A stretch of 64,000 nt of DNA from assembly GCF_007923295.1 (NCBI RefSeq), contig NZ_VOIR01000017.1:90036-154035 (forward strand). Reading direction: 5' to 3'. Shown one piece after another: positions 26,268 through 34,130 of this stretch. The notes under the pieces were generated by a model. It saw only the letters and a list, made by a program, of their open reading frames with translations, was not told the DNA's origin and made no database searches. This DNA comes from Agrococcus sediminis. GTDB taxonomy: Bacteria > Actinomycetota > Actinomycetes > Actinomycetales > Microbacteriaceae. How positions within the stretch are numbered: the stretch's first letter is position 1; every line of letters begins with the position of its first letter. The position numbers were made by a program, and so were the translations under genes.

Positions 26268-27196
26268 CCGCGACGCGCGGCGGCCCGGGTCCCGCTCCGG
26301 AGGGCGGCGGGCCGCTGGAGCGCTGGCACACCGGCGCCGGCGCCCGCGTCGTCGACGTCGTCGACTGGACCGCGACTCCCCGCGGCGCGTCCCGCTCGTG
26401 GTTCGACGCCCCGAGCGGACGGCTGGCGACCCTCAGCATGGGGCCCGAGGAGGGCGAGTCGGTGCTGCTCGTGCCCGGCCTGACCGGATCGAAGGAGGAC
26501 TTCTCGCTCGTCCTGCCGGGCCTCGCGCATGCCGGGCTGCGCGCGCTCAGCTACGACCTCGCGGGCCAGTACGAGTCGGCCGCGGCGGGCCCGGAGCACC
26601 TCGTGCCGCCGCGCGCCCGCTACGACTACGACCTGTTCGTCGACGACCTCATCGCGCTGCTCGAGTCCCGCGGCGGCCCGTCGCACGTGCTCGGGTACTC
26701 GTTCGCCGGCATCGTCGCGCAGCTCGCGCTCGTGCGACGGCCCGAGCTGTTCTCGAGCCTGACGCTCATGAGCTGCCCGCCCCGGCCCGGCCCGGGCTTC
26801 CGCGACGTCCCCGTGGTGGGGCGGTTCAGCGTCGTCGCGAGCAGCCGCGTCAACGCGGCGATCGTGGTGTGGGCGCTGCGCCGCAACGTCGCCCGCGTCC
26901 CGCGCTCGCGCATCCGCTTCGTGCGGCAGCGCTTCGGCCTGACCCGGCGCCGATCGGTCACCGACGCCTTCGAGCTCATGCAGCACACGCCCGACGTGCG
27001 CGGGATCCTCGCCACCGCGCGCCTGCCGAAGCTCGTCGCGGTGGGCGAGCACGACATCTGGCCGCTCGAGCTGCATCGCCGCTTCGCCGCCGAGATCGGC
27101 GCGCGCCTCTCGGTGTACCCGGGCGGGCACAGCCCGTGCGAGACCTCGCCGCTCGAGCTGACCGAGGATCTCCTGCAGCTCATCCGCGGAGCCTGA
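26264..27196 (+). CDS. Alpha/beta hydrolase
   Basis: 310 residues. 'LLVPGLTGSKEDFSLVLPGL' is the strand-oxyanion region, 'HVLGYSFAGIVAQLAL' carries the nucleophile Ser near residue 145, 'VAVGEHDIWPLE' the acid and 'YPGGHSPCETSP' the catalytic His near residue 289. This is the general epoxide-hydrolase/esterase fold, and the substrate cannot be assigned. It overlaps the upstream esterase by ATGA and precedes the glycosyltransferase GTG by one base, so the three are probably one functional unit. Confidence 0.82.
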   Translation: MTATRGGPGPAPEGGGPLERWHTGAGARVVDVVDWTATPRGASRSWFDAPSGRLATLSMGPEEGESVLLVPGLTGSKEDFSLVLPGLAHAGLRALSYDLAGQYESAAAGPEHLVPPRARYDYDLFVDDLIALLESRGGPSHVLGYSFAGIVAQLALVRRPELFSSLTLMSCPPRPGPGFRDVPVVGRFSVVASSRVNAAIVVWALRRNVARVPRSRIRFVRQRFGLTRRRSVTDAFELMQHTPDVRGILATARLPKLVAVGEHDIWPLELHRRFAAEIGARLSVYPGGHSPCETSPLELTEDLLQLIRGA

Positions 27197-27197
27197 C

Positions 27198-28031
27198 GTG
27201 CGCATCTCCGTCGTGATCCCCGTGCGCGACGACGCGATCGCGCTCGAGGGCTGCCTCGCCGCGCTCGCGCGCCAGTCGCGCGCGCCCGACGAGATCCTGG
27301 TCGTCGACAGCGGCAGCAGCGACGGCAGCGCCGAGGTCGCCGCGCGCCACGGCGCGCGCGTGCTCGCGGTGCACGCGCCCGGCATCCCCGGGGCGACCGC
27401 CGCCGCGCTCGACGCGGCCGTCGGCGACGTGCTCGCGCGGCTCGACGCCGACACCGTGCCGCCGCCGCAGTGGGTCGGGCGCATCGAGGCGGCGTTCGCC
27501 GCCGACCCGCAGCTCGACGCGATCAGCGGGGCCGCGACCTTCTACGGCGGCACGTGGCTCGTGCGGTACCTCGGCCGCAAGAGCCTCACGGTGGGCGACT
27601 TCCGGCTGATCGCCGCGCTGCTCGGGCACGCGCCGCTGTACGGCTCGAACTTCGCGATGCGCGCCGACCTCTGGAGGCGGATGCGACTGGCCGTGCACCG
27701 CGACCGCGCCGACGTGCACGACGACGTCGACCTGTCGCTGCACCTGCCGCCCGGCAGCGCGGTGCGCTCCGACCCGCAGCTCACCGTCGGCGTCTCGGCC
27801 CGATCGTTCACCCGGCCCCGCGGCACGCGCGGCCAGATCGGGATGACGGCTCGCACGCTGCTGGTCACGAGCCGCGAGACGGGCCTCATGCGCCTGCGCC
27901 TCGCGTGGTTCCTCGCGGCGCTGCCCACGGGCGCTGCCGCGCGCGGCCCGCTCGGGCGGCTGGAGCGGCGGACGGCGGCGGCGTCGAGACGCGGCTGGCT
28001 GCGGCTGCTGCGCCGGTTCCCCCGCCGCTGA
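27198..28031 (+). CDS. Glycosyltransferase family 2
   Basis: 277 residues, GTG start one base after the previous stop. GT-A features: 'ISVVIPVRDDAIALEGCLAA' (3-22), 'ILVVDSGSSDGSAEVA', the metal-binding D-x-D in 'VLARLDADTVPPP' (about 78-90) and 'VHDDVDLSLHLPPG' as the acceptor/ED-type motif. No membrane helix is obvious, but the C-terminus is very basic and hydrophobic. It probably transfers a sugar to an envelope lipid or polymer; the two hydrolases before it may trim or remodel the same molecule (inference). Confidence 0.85.
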   Translation: MRISVVIPVRDDAIALEGCLAALARQSRAPDEILVVDSGSSDGSAEVAARHGARVLAVHAPGIPGATAAALDAAVGDVLARLDADTVPPPQWVGRIEAAFAADPQLDAISGAATFYGGTWLVRYLGRKSLTVGDFRLIAALLGHAPLYGSNFAMRADLWRRMRLAVHRDRADVHDDVDLSLHLPPGSAVRSDPQLTVGVSARSFTRPRGTRGQIGMTARTLLVTSRETGLMRLRLAWFLAALPTGAAARGPLGRLERRTAAASRRGWLRLLRRFPRR

Positions 28032-28070
28032 TGGACCGCGGGGCCCGGGACGATGCCGGGGAGGAAGTGC

Positions 28071-28146
28071 TGGTGCCGCCTGGGAGAATCGAACTCCCGA
28101 CCTATTCATTACGAGTGAATCGCTCTGCCGACTGAGCTAAGGCGGC
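28071..28146 (-). tRNA. tRNA-Thr (anticodon CGT)
   Basis: Complete cloverleaf on the minus strand: acceptor GCCGCCT/AGGCGGC, D-arm TTAGCTCAGTCGGCAGAGC, anticodon stem ATTCA/TGAAT with loop CTCGTAA (anticodon CGT), T-arm with GTTCGATTC. CCA is encoded (28073-28071). It reads ACG codons. Confidence 0.96.
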
Positions 28147-28217
28147 GTGCCGAGGCACGATCATCGAGCATAGCGCATGGCCGGCCTGCGCCACGACCGG
28201 CGGGACGGCATCCGCCC

Positions 28218-28247
28218 TTGACGACCGAGGGCGCCGCGCACCAGGCT
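28218..28247 (+). promoter_or_regulatory. Promoter of the phosphoketolase gene
   Basis: TTGACG (28218-28223), 18 bases, CAGGCT (28242-28247), with the ATG six bases later: a leaderless arrangement. The TTG of the -35 is in frame with the gene and must not be mistaken for its start codon. Confidence 0.6.
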
Positions 28248-28253
28248 CGAGCC

Positions 28254-30671
28254 ATGACGGCGACCGCCTGGCAGCGACGGAGCGGCGAGCCCTCCCCCGA
28301 CGACCTCGACCGCGTCGACGCGTGGTGGCGCGCGGCGAACTACCTGAGCATCGGGCAGATCTACCTGCTCGAGAACCCGCTCCTGCGGCAGCAGCTCGCG
28401 CGCGAGCACATCAAGCCGCAGCTGCTCGGCCACTGGGGCACGACCCCGGGACTCACGTTCCTGCAGGCGCACCTGAACCGCGCCATCCGCGAGCGCCGGC
28501 AGCGCACCCTCTTCGTCACCGGGCCCGGCCACGGCGGGCCCGCGGTCGTCGCGGGCGCCTGGCTCGACGGCGTCTACGCCGAGCGCTACCCCGAGGTCGG
28601 GGTCGACGAGCGCGGCATGCAGCGGCTCTTCCGGCAGTTCTCGTTCCCCGGCGGCATCCCGAGCCACGCCGCACCCGAGACGCCCGGCTCCATCAACGAG
28701 GGCGGCGAGCTCGGCTACTCCCTCGCGCACGCCTACGGCGCCGCGTTCGACGACCCCGACCTGCTGGTCGCGTGCGTCATCGGCGACGGCGAGGCCGAGA
28801 CCGGTCCGCTCGCGACCGCCTGGCACGGCAACAAGCTGCTCAACCCCGCAGCCGACGGCGCCGTGCTGCCGATCCTGCACCTGAACGGGTGGAAGATCGC
28901 GGGCCCGACCCTCCTCGCGCGCATCCCCGAGCACGAGCTCGTCTCGCTCATGCGCGGCTACGGCCACGAGCCGCTCGTCGTCACCGTCGGCTTCGACGAC
29001 GAGCCGACGCGGGAGGTGCACGCGCGCTTCGCCGCGGTGCTCGACGACGCCCTCGACCGCATCGCGGCGATCAAGGCCGACGCCGCCGCGGGCACGCTCG
29101 CCGAGCGGCCCGCGTGGCCGATGATCGTGCTGCGCAGCCCCAAGGGCGGGACCTGCCCCGACGAGGTCGACGGCGAGCGCATCGAGGGCACCTGGCGCGC
29201 CCACCAGGTGCCGCTGTCGGGCGTGCGCGACGACGACGGCCACCGCCGCATCCTCGAGGAGTGGATGCGCTCGTACCGACCCGAGGAGCTCTTCGACGAG
29301 CGCGGCGCGCCCGCCGCCGCCGTGCGGGCCAACGTGCCGAAGGGCGACCTGCGGATGGCCGCGGAGCCGGCCTCGAACGGCGGCGTGCGGCGCGAGCCGC
29401 TGCGCCTCACGGCGATCGGCGGGCACGCGATCGACGTCGCACCCGACGCGCGCGGCGCCGTCGAGGCGCAGGCGACGGCGGTGCTCGGCGAGTGGCTCGC
29501 CGAGGTCATCCGCGACAACCCCCGCACGTTCCGCATCTTCGGGCCCGACGAGACCGCATCCAACCGCCTCGCCCCCGCCGTCTACGCCGCCACCGAGCGC
29601 CAGTGGAACGCGCGCATCGAGCCCGGCGACGAGCACCTCGCCCTCACCGGTCGCGTGATCGAGGTGCTCAGCGAGCACCAGTGCCAGGGCTGGCTCGAGG
29701 GCTACCTGCTCACCGGCCGGCACGGGCTGTTCAACACCTACGAGGCGTTCGCGCACATCGTCGACTCGATGCTCGGCCAGCACGCGAAGTGGCTCGAGTC
29801 GGCGATGCACGTGCCGTGGCGCGAGCCGATCGCGAGCCTCAACTACCTGCTCTCGAGCCACGTCTGGCGGCAGGACCACAACGGCTTCAGCCACCAGGAC
29901 CCGGGCTTCATCGACGTCGCGCTCAACAAGAGTCCCGAGGTCGTGCGCGTGCACCTGCCGTTCGACGCCAACACGCTGCTCGTGACCGCCGACCACTGCC
30001 TGCGCTCGACGGGCCGCATCAACCTCGTCGTTGCCGGCAAGCAGCCGGCGCCGCAGTGGCTGAGCATGGCCGAGGCCGAGGAGCACTGCCGTCGCGGGCT
30101 CGGCGTGCTGCCGTGGGCGGGCACCGAGCGGGAGGGGTCGGGCCCGGATGCGGTGCTGGCGGCGGCCGGGGACGTCCCGACGCTCGAGGCGCTCGCCGCG
30201 GCCGCCATCCTCCGCGAGCGCGCGCCGGCGCTGTCGCTGCGCGTCGTGAACGTCGTCGACCTCGGAAGGCTGCAGCCGCCGGACGTGCACCCGCACGGGC
30301 TGCCGGACGACGAGTACGACCGCATCTTCCCGCCCGAGGCGCCGACCGTCTTCGCCTACCACGGCTATCCGTGGCTCATCCACCGCCTCGCGTACCGCCG
30401 GGGCCACCACCCGCACCTGCACGTGCACGGCTTCCTCGAGCGCGGCACGACGACGACGCCGTTCGACATGGTGATGATGAACGAGCTCGACCGCTACCGG
30501 CTGGCGATCGATGTGCTGCAGCGCGTGCCGGGGCTCGCCGAGGCGCACGCCGGGCTGCTCGACGAGCTCGCCGATGCGCGCGCGAGGGCCCGCGCCCACA
30601 CGCGCGAGCACGGGGTCGACGTGCCGGAGGTCGCCGACTGGCGCTGGCCGGCGTCGTCGCTCGGCAGCTGA
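28254..30671 (+). CDS. xfp: Phosphoketolase (xylulose-5-P/fructose-6-P)
   Basis: 805 residues, normal for the family. A ThDP enzyme that splits xylulose-5-P (and often fructose-6-P) with phosphate to give acetyl-phosphate. Landmarks: 'YLSIGQIYLLENPLL' and 'LGHWGTTPGLTF' near the N-terminus, 'GPGHGGPA', the ThDP-Mg site 'GDGEAETGPLATAWHGNKLLNP' in two parts at about 177-198, and the C-terminal 'AYHGYPWLIHRLAYRR'. The ATG at 28254 is set by the promoter geometry. With pta-ackA at 56-60 kb it allows ATP or acetyl-CoA production from pentose phosphates. Confidence 0.95.
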   Translation: MTATAWQRRSGEPSPDDLDRVDAWWRAANYLSIGQIYLLENPLLRQQLAREHIKPQLLGHWGTTPGLTFLQAHLNRAIRERRQRTLFVTGPGHGGPAVVAGAWLDGVYAERYPEVGVDERGMQRLFRQFSFPGGIPSHAAPETPGSINEGGELGYSLAHAYGAAFDDPDLLVACVIGDGEAETGPLATAWHGNKLLNPAADGAVLPILHLNGWKIAGPTLLARIPEHELVSLMRGYGHEPLVVTVGFDDEPTREVHARFAAVLDDALDRIAAIKADAAAGTLAERPAWPMIVLRSPKGGTCPDEVDGERIEGTWRAHQVPLSGVRDDDGHRRILEEWMRSYRPEELFDERGAPAAAVRANVPKGDLRMAAEPASNGGVRREPLRLTAIGGHAIDVAPDARGAVEAQATAVLGEWLAEVIRDNPRTFRIFGPDETASNRLAPAVYAATERQWNARIEPGDEHLALTGRVIEVLSEHQCQGWLEGYLLTGRHGLFNTYEAFAHIVDSMLGQHAKWLESAMHVPWREPIASLNYLLSSHVWRQDHNGFSHQDPGFIDVALNKSPEVVRVHLPFDANTLLVTADHCLRSTGRINLVVAGKQPAPQWLSMAEAEEHCRRGLGVLPWAGTEREGSGPDAVLAAAGDVPTLEALAAAAILRERAPALSLRVVNVVDLGRLQPPDVHPHGLPDDEYDRIFPPEAPTVFAYHGYPWLIHRLAYRRGHHPHLHVHGFLERGTTTTPFDMVMMNELDRYRLAIDVLQRVPGLAEAHAGLLDELADARARARAHTREHGVDVPEVADWRWPASSLGS

Positions 30672-30701
30672 GCGCCGGACCGCCTCAGGGTCCGGCCCGC
30701 C

Positions 30702-32288
30702 TCAGCAGTCGATCTGTCCGGCCGGCGCGACGCCGTCGAGGAAGTACTCGTTCACCGGCCGGTCGACGCAGTCGTTGCCGCCGAAGTACTGCCCGTGGCC
30801 CTCCGCGTCGACCGAGATGAGCACGCCCGACTCGAGCATCGCCGCGAGGTCGACCGACTGCTGGTACGGCGTCGCCGGGTCGTTGATGCCGCCGATCACG
30901 ATGATCGGCTCGGCGCCCGGCGCGGTGATCTCGTGCGGCTCGCGCGTCGCCTCGAAGGGCCACGCGGCGCAGCTGCCGAGCCCCACGAAGTCGGGCCCGA
31001 GCGTCGGCGCCGCGGCCATGATCTGCTCGGCGTTCGCGCGCACCTCGTCGAAGTCGGTGACCGGCGGGTAGTCGAGGCAGTTGACCGCGATGAGCGTCTC
31101 GAGCGAGTTGTCCTCGAAGGAGCCGTCCGGGCGCACGCCGTAGTACGCGTCGGCCTGCGCGAACGCGGTCTCGCCGCGGCCCGCCGCGACGTCGGCGATC
31201 ACCTGGCGCAGCGTCTCCCACTGCGCGTCGCTGTAGAGGTTGGCGGCGATCGCGGTGAAGAACGCGCCGGAGCCGAGCTGGCGGCCGTCGGCGACCTCGA
31301 TCGGGTCGGCGTCGATCGCGTCGAGCAGGGCGCGCGTCTGCTGCAGCGCATCCTCCTTCGACCCCTGGAAGGGGCAGTCGCGCTGCTGCAGGCAGTCGGT
31401 GACGAAGTTGCCGTACGCGAGCTCGAAGCCGGCCGCCTGGTAGAGCGTGCCCTCGAAGTCGGTCGAGTCGGGCGCGACCGCCGCGTCGAGCACCATGCGG
31501 CCGACGTTCTCGGGGAACAGGTCGGCGTAGGTCGAGCCGATGAGCGTGCCGTACGAGACGCCGAGGTAGTTGAGGCGCTCCTCGCCCAGCAGCGCCCGCA
31601 GCAGGTCGAGGTCGCTCGCGACCTGCTCGGTGCCGATGTGCTGCAGGTAGTCGCCGGTGTGCTCGAGGCATGCGTCGCCCAGCCACTGCGCCGACTCGAG
31701 CTGCTGCTCGAGGTCCTCGTCGCTGAGCGGCTCGGGTGCGGGGCCCGGCGGGATCTCCCACAGCCAGTCGTAGAGCTCCTGCGGGTCGTCGTAGCAGGAG
31801 ATGGGCGTCGAGCCGCCGACCCCGCGGGGGTCGAAGCCGACGAGGTCGTAGTGTTCGCGCACATCCGGGTGCAGCAGGTAGTCGGCGTAGCTCTGCACGT
31901 ACTCCACGCCGGATGCGCCGGGGCCGCCGGGGTTGTAGAGGATCGCGCCGCGGCGCTCGCCGGTCGCGGGCGCCACGGTGACGGCGAGCTCGATCGACTC
32001 CTCGCCCGCGCTGAACCAGTCCATCGGCGCGGTGACGGTGCCGCACCAGTTGGCGCCGCAGTCCTGCCAGTCGACGTCCTGACCGAAGTAGGGCTCGAGC
32101 TCGGGCGCGACGGCCTCGCCGGTGGGGCTCCACAGCGGCTCGTCGCTCGCGCCGGGCGTGCCGGAGGTGCCGGGCGTGCTCGGGCTGCCGGGCAGCGGCG
32201 GCGGCAGGATGACGCAGCCCGTGAGGGCGAGCCCGGTGGCGGCGACGACGGCCAGTGCGGTGAGGCCGCGGCGGCGGAGGCGATGCAT
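30702..32288 (-). CDS. Secreted alpha/beta-hydrolase lipoprotein (tripeptidyl aminopeptidase, TAP-like)
   Basis: About 528 residues. A lipoprotein signal peptide: basic MHRLRRRG, hydrophobic core and lipobox L-T-G-C at about residue 25, then a Pro/Ser/Gly linker. 'AILYNPGGPGASG' is the oxyanion loop, 'LGVSYGTLIGSTYADLFP' the nucleophile elbow (Ser near 227), and the C-terminal 'GGINDPATPYQQSVDLA' plus 'EGHGQYFGGNDCVD' match the TAP C-terminal domain with Asp and His. It releases N-terminal tripeptides in Streptomyces relatives. The GTG at 32294 is an alternative start two codons earlier. Confidence 0.88.
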   Translation of the reverse strand: MHRLRRRGLTALAVVAATGLALTGCVILPPPLPGSPSTPGTSGTPGASDEPLWSPTGEAVAPELEPYFGQDVDWQDCGANWCGTVTAPMDWFSAGEESIELAVTVAPATGERRGAILYNPGGPGASGVEYVQSYADYLLHPDVREHYDLVGFDPRGVGGSTPISCYDDPQELYDWLWEIPPGPAPEPLSDEDLEQQLESAQWLGDACLEHTGDYLQHIGTEQVASDLDLLRALLGEERLNYLGVSYGTLIGSTYADLFPENVGRMVLDAAVAPDSTDFEGTLYQAAGFELAYGNFVTDCLQQRDCPFQGSKEDALQQTRALLDAIDADPIEVADGRQLGSGAFFTAIAANLYSDAQWETLRQVIADVAAGRGETAFAQADAYYGVRPDGSFEDNSLETLIAVNCLDYPPVTDFDEVRANAEQIMAAAPTLGPDFVGLGSCAAWPFEATREPHEITAPGAEPIIVIGGINDPATPYQQSVDLAAMLESGVLISVDAEGHGQYFGGNDCVDRPVNEYFLDGVAPAGQIDC

Positions 32289-32326
32289 GCTCACACCGTA
32301 TTGCCCGAGCCTGTGGCCGGGGCCTG

Positions 32327-33487
32327 TCAGCGGCGCTGCGCCGCCCGCGCGGCGCGCACGAGCATCGCCTCGAGCGCCAGCAGCGGCGGCACGTTGGCCT
32401 CGATGCGCTCGCGGGCGATGCGGATCTGGTCGAGCACGTCGATCACGGCTGCGCGCTCGAGGTAGTCGGCCGCGGCCTGCACCGTCGGGCGCATCGCCTC
32501 GTTGACGAGCTCGCGCCCGACGCCGAGCTGCGTCATGAGGATGTCGCGGTAGAGCGACAGCAGGTCGACGAGGATGCGGTCGACGCCGTCGCGCATGCCG
32601 CGCTTCGCGCGCTGCTTCTGGGCGTCGTCGAGCTCCTTCAGCTGGCGGCGCAGCTGCGGCGGCACGGTGCCGCCCGGCTCGATGCCGAGCTGGCGCAGCG
32701 CCTGCGCGCGCTCGGCCTCGTCGCGCTCGGCCGAGAGCGCGTCGGCGTCGGCCGTCGCGATCTCGACGTATCGGGCCGCGGCGAGCACGGCCGAGGCCGC
32801 CGTCGACACCCGCATCGCGATCTGCAGCGTCTCGGCCCGGCGGGCCCGCGCCTCGTCGCTCGTCGCGAGCCGCCGCGCCATGCCGATGTGGCTCTGCGCC
32901 TCGCGCGCCGCGCGCTCGGCGACCGCGGGGTCGACCCCGTCGCGCTCGACGAGCAGGCGGGCGACGTCGGCCGGGTCGGGCACCTGCAGCGTGAGGGTGC
33001 GCACGCGCGAGCGGATCGTCGGCAGCAGGTCTGCCTCGCTGGGCGCGCAGAGGATCCAGACGGTCTCGGGCGGCGGCTCCTCCAGTGCCTTGAGCAGCGC
33101 GTTGGAGGTGCGCTCGGCCATCCGGTCGGCGTCCTCGACCACCACCACGCGGTAGCGCGCGGTCGAGGGTGCGAGCGATGCGCGCTGCACCACGGCGCGG
33201 GCCTGCGCGATGGTGATGAGCACGCCCTCGGTCGAGAGCGTCACGAGGTCGGGATGGGTGCGCGCCTCGACGAGGGTCGCCACCTCCGGCTCGATGCCGG
33301 TCGGCGCAGACAGCAGCGCCGCGGCGAAGGCGTAGGCGAGGTTGGAGCGGCCCGATCCGGGCGGGCCCGTGAGCAGCCAGGCGTGGGTCATCGCGCCGTG
33401 GGCGTCGCCCGGCTGCTCGGCCGCGGCGCGACGCAGCTGCTCGACCGCATCCGCCTGGCCGACGATCTCGCTCCAGCCGCCCGTCAT
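32327..33487 (-). CDS. holB: DNA polymerase III delta' subunit
   Basis: 386 residues from the ATG at 33487, preceded by GAGGGGGAG. AAA+ clamp-loader fold: 'AWLLTGPPGSGRSNLAYAFA' (Walker A variant with Arg in place of the usual Lys, as is common in non-ATPase delta'), 'RVVVVEDADRMAERTSNALLKALEEPP' (two pieces; DExx degenerate) and 'RSRVRTLTLQ' (SRC-like). Because Walker A and B are altered it is probably structural rather than an ATPase. It follows tmk by 10 bases; topA-tmk-holB is a conserved actinobacterial order. Confidence 0.9.
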   Translation of the reverse strand: MTGGWSEIVGQADAVEQLRRAAAEQPGDAHGAMTHAWLLTGPPGSGRSNLAYAFAAALLSAPTGIEPEVATLVEARTHPDLVTLSTEGVLITIAQARAVVQRASLAPSTARYRVVVVEDADRMAERTSNALLKALEEPPPETVWILCAPSEADLLPTIRSRVRTLTLQVPDPADVARLLVERDGVDPAVAERAAREAQSHIGMARRLATSDEARARRAETLQIAMRVSTAASAVLAAARYVEIATADADALSAERDEAERAQALRQLGIEPGGTVPPQLRRQLKELDDAQKQRAKRGMRDGVDRILVDLLSLYRDILMTQLGVGRELVNEAMRPTVQAAADYLERAAVIDVLDQIRIARERIEANVPPLLALEAMLVRAARAAQRR

Positions 33488-33497
33488 CCGCTCCCCC

Positions 33498-34130
33498 TCA
33501 GTGGTGCGCGTCGAGCATCGCACGCACGAGCGACACGACGCTCGCGTGCACCTCGTCGGGGGTGCCGGATGCGTCGACGACGGCGAAGCGGTCGGGCTCG
33601 GCCGCGGCGAGCCCCAGGTAGGCCTCGCGCACGCGCCGCGCGAAGTCGAGCCCCGTCTCCTCGAGCCGGTCGTACGGCGCGTGCTCGCGCGCGGCCATCC
33701 GCTCGCGCCCCGCCTCGGGCTCGATGTCGAGCAGGATCGTGAGATCCGGAAGCAGCCCGTCGACGGCCCACAGCGACAGGTCGCGCACCTGCTGGCCGTC
33801 GAGCTCGCGGCCGGCGCCCTGGTAGGCGACCGAGGAGTCGAGGTAGCGGTCCTGCACGACGACGCCGCCGCGCTCGAGCGCGGGCCGCACGAGCGTCGCG
33901 ACGTGCTGCGCGCGGTCTGCGGCGTACAGCAGCGCCTCGGCGCGCGGCGCGACGTGCCCCTCGGTGTGCTGCACGAGCCGGCGGATCTCGACGCCGAGCT
34001 CGGTGCCGCCGGGCTCGCGCGTGCGCACGACCGTGCGGCCGCGCTCCTCGAGCCACGCCTGCAGCATCGCCGCCTGCGTCGACTTGCCGGAGCCGTCGCC
34101 GCCCTCGAGCGTGATGAAGGCGCCGGTCAC
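33498..34130 (-). CDS. tmk: Thymidylate kinase
   Basis: 210 residues. P-loop 'FITLEGGDGSGKSTQAAML' (5-23), DR(Y/H) motif 'VVQDRYLDSSVAYQGAGREL' split around residues 94-113, and a lid region 'AAREHAPYDRLEETGLDF'. It phosphorylates dTMP to dTDP. The start is GTG at 34130, whose GTGA overlaps the topA stop, so translation is coupled to topA. It works with tdk (46.7 kb) in thymidine salvage. Confidence 0.95.
   Translation of the reverse strand: MTGAFITLEGGDGSGKSTQAAMLQAWLEERGRTVVRTREPGGTELGVEIRRLVQHTEGHVAPRAEALLYAADRAQHVATLVRPALERGGVVVQDRYLDSSVAYQGAGRELDGQQVRDLSLWAVDGLLPDLTILLDIEPEAGRERMAAREHAPYDRLEETGLDFARRVREAYLGLAAAEPDRFAVVDASGTPDEVHASVVSLVRAMLDAHH

Noticed and set aside
28218..28253. In-frame TTG at 28218 as the phosphoketolase start
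   Set aside because: It coincides with a TTGACG -35 box. The ATG at 28254 lies six bases after the -10 and fits the family N-terminus.
33300..33370. Possible defective clamp-loader gene because Walker A has Arg instead of Lys
   Set aside because: Delta' subunits commonly lack ATPase motifs, and gene order and length are normal, so it is not a pseudogene.
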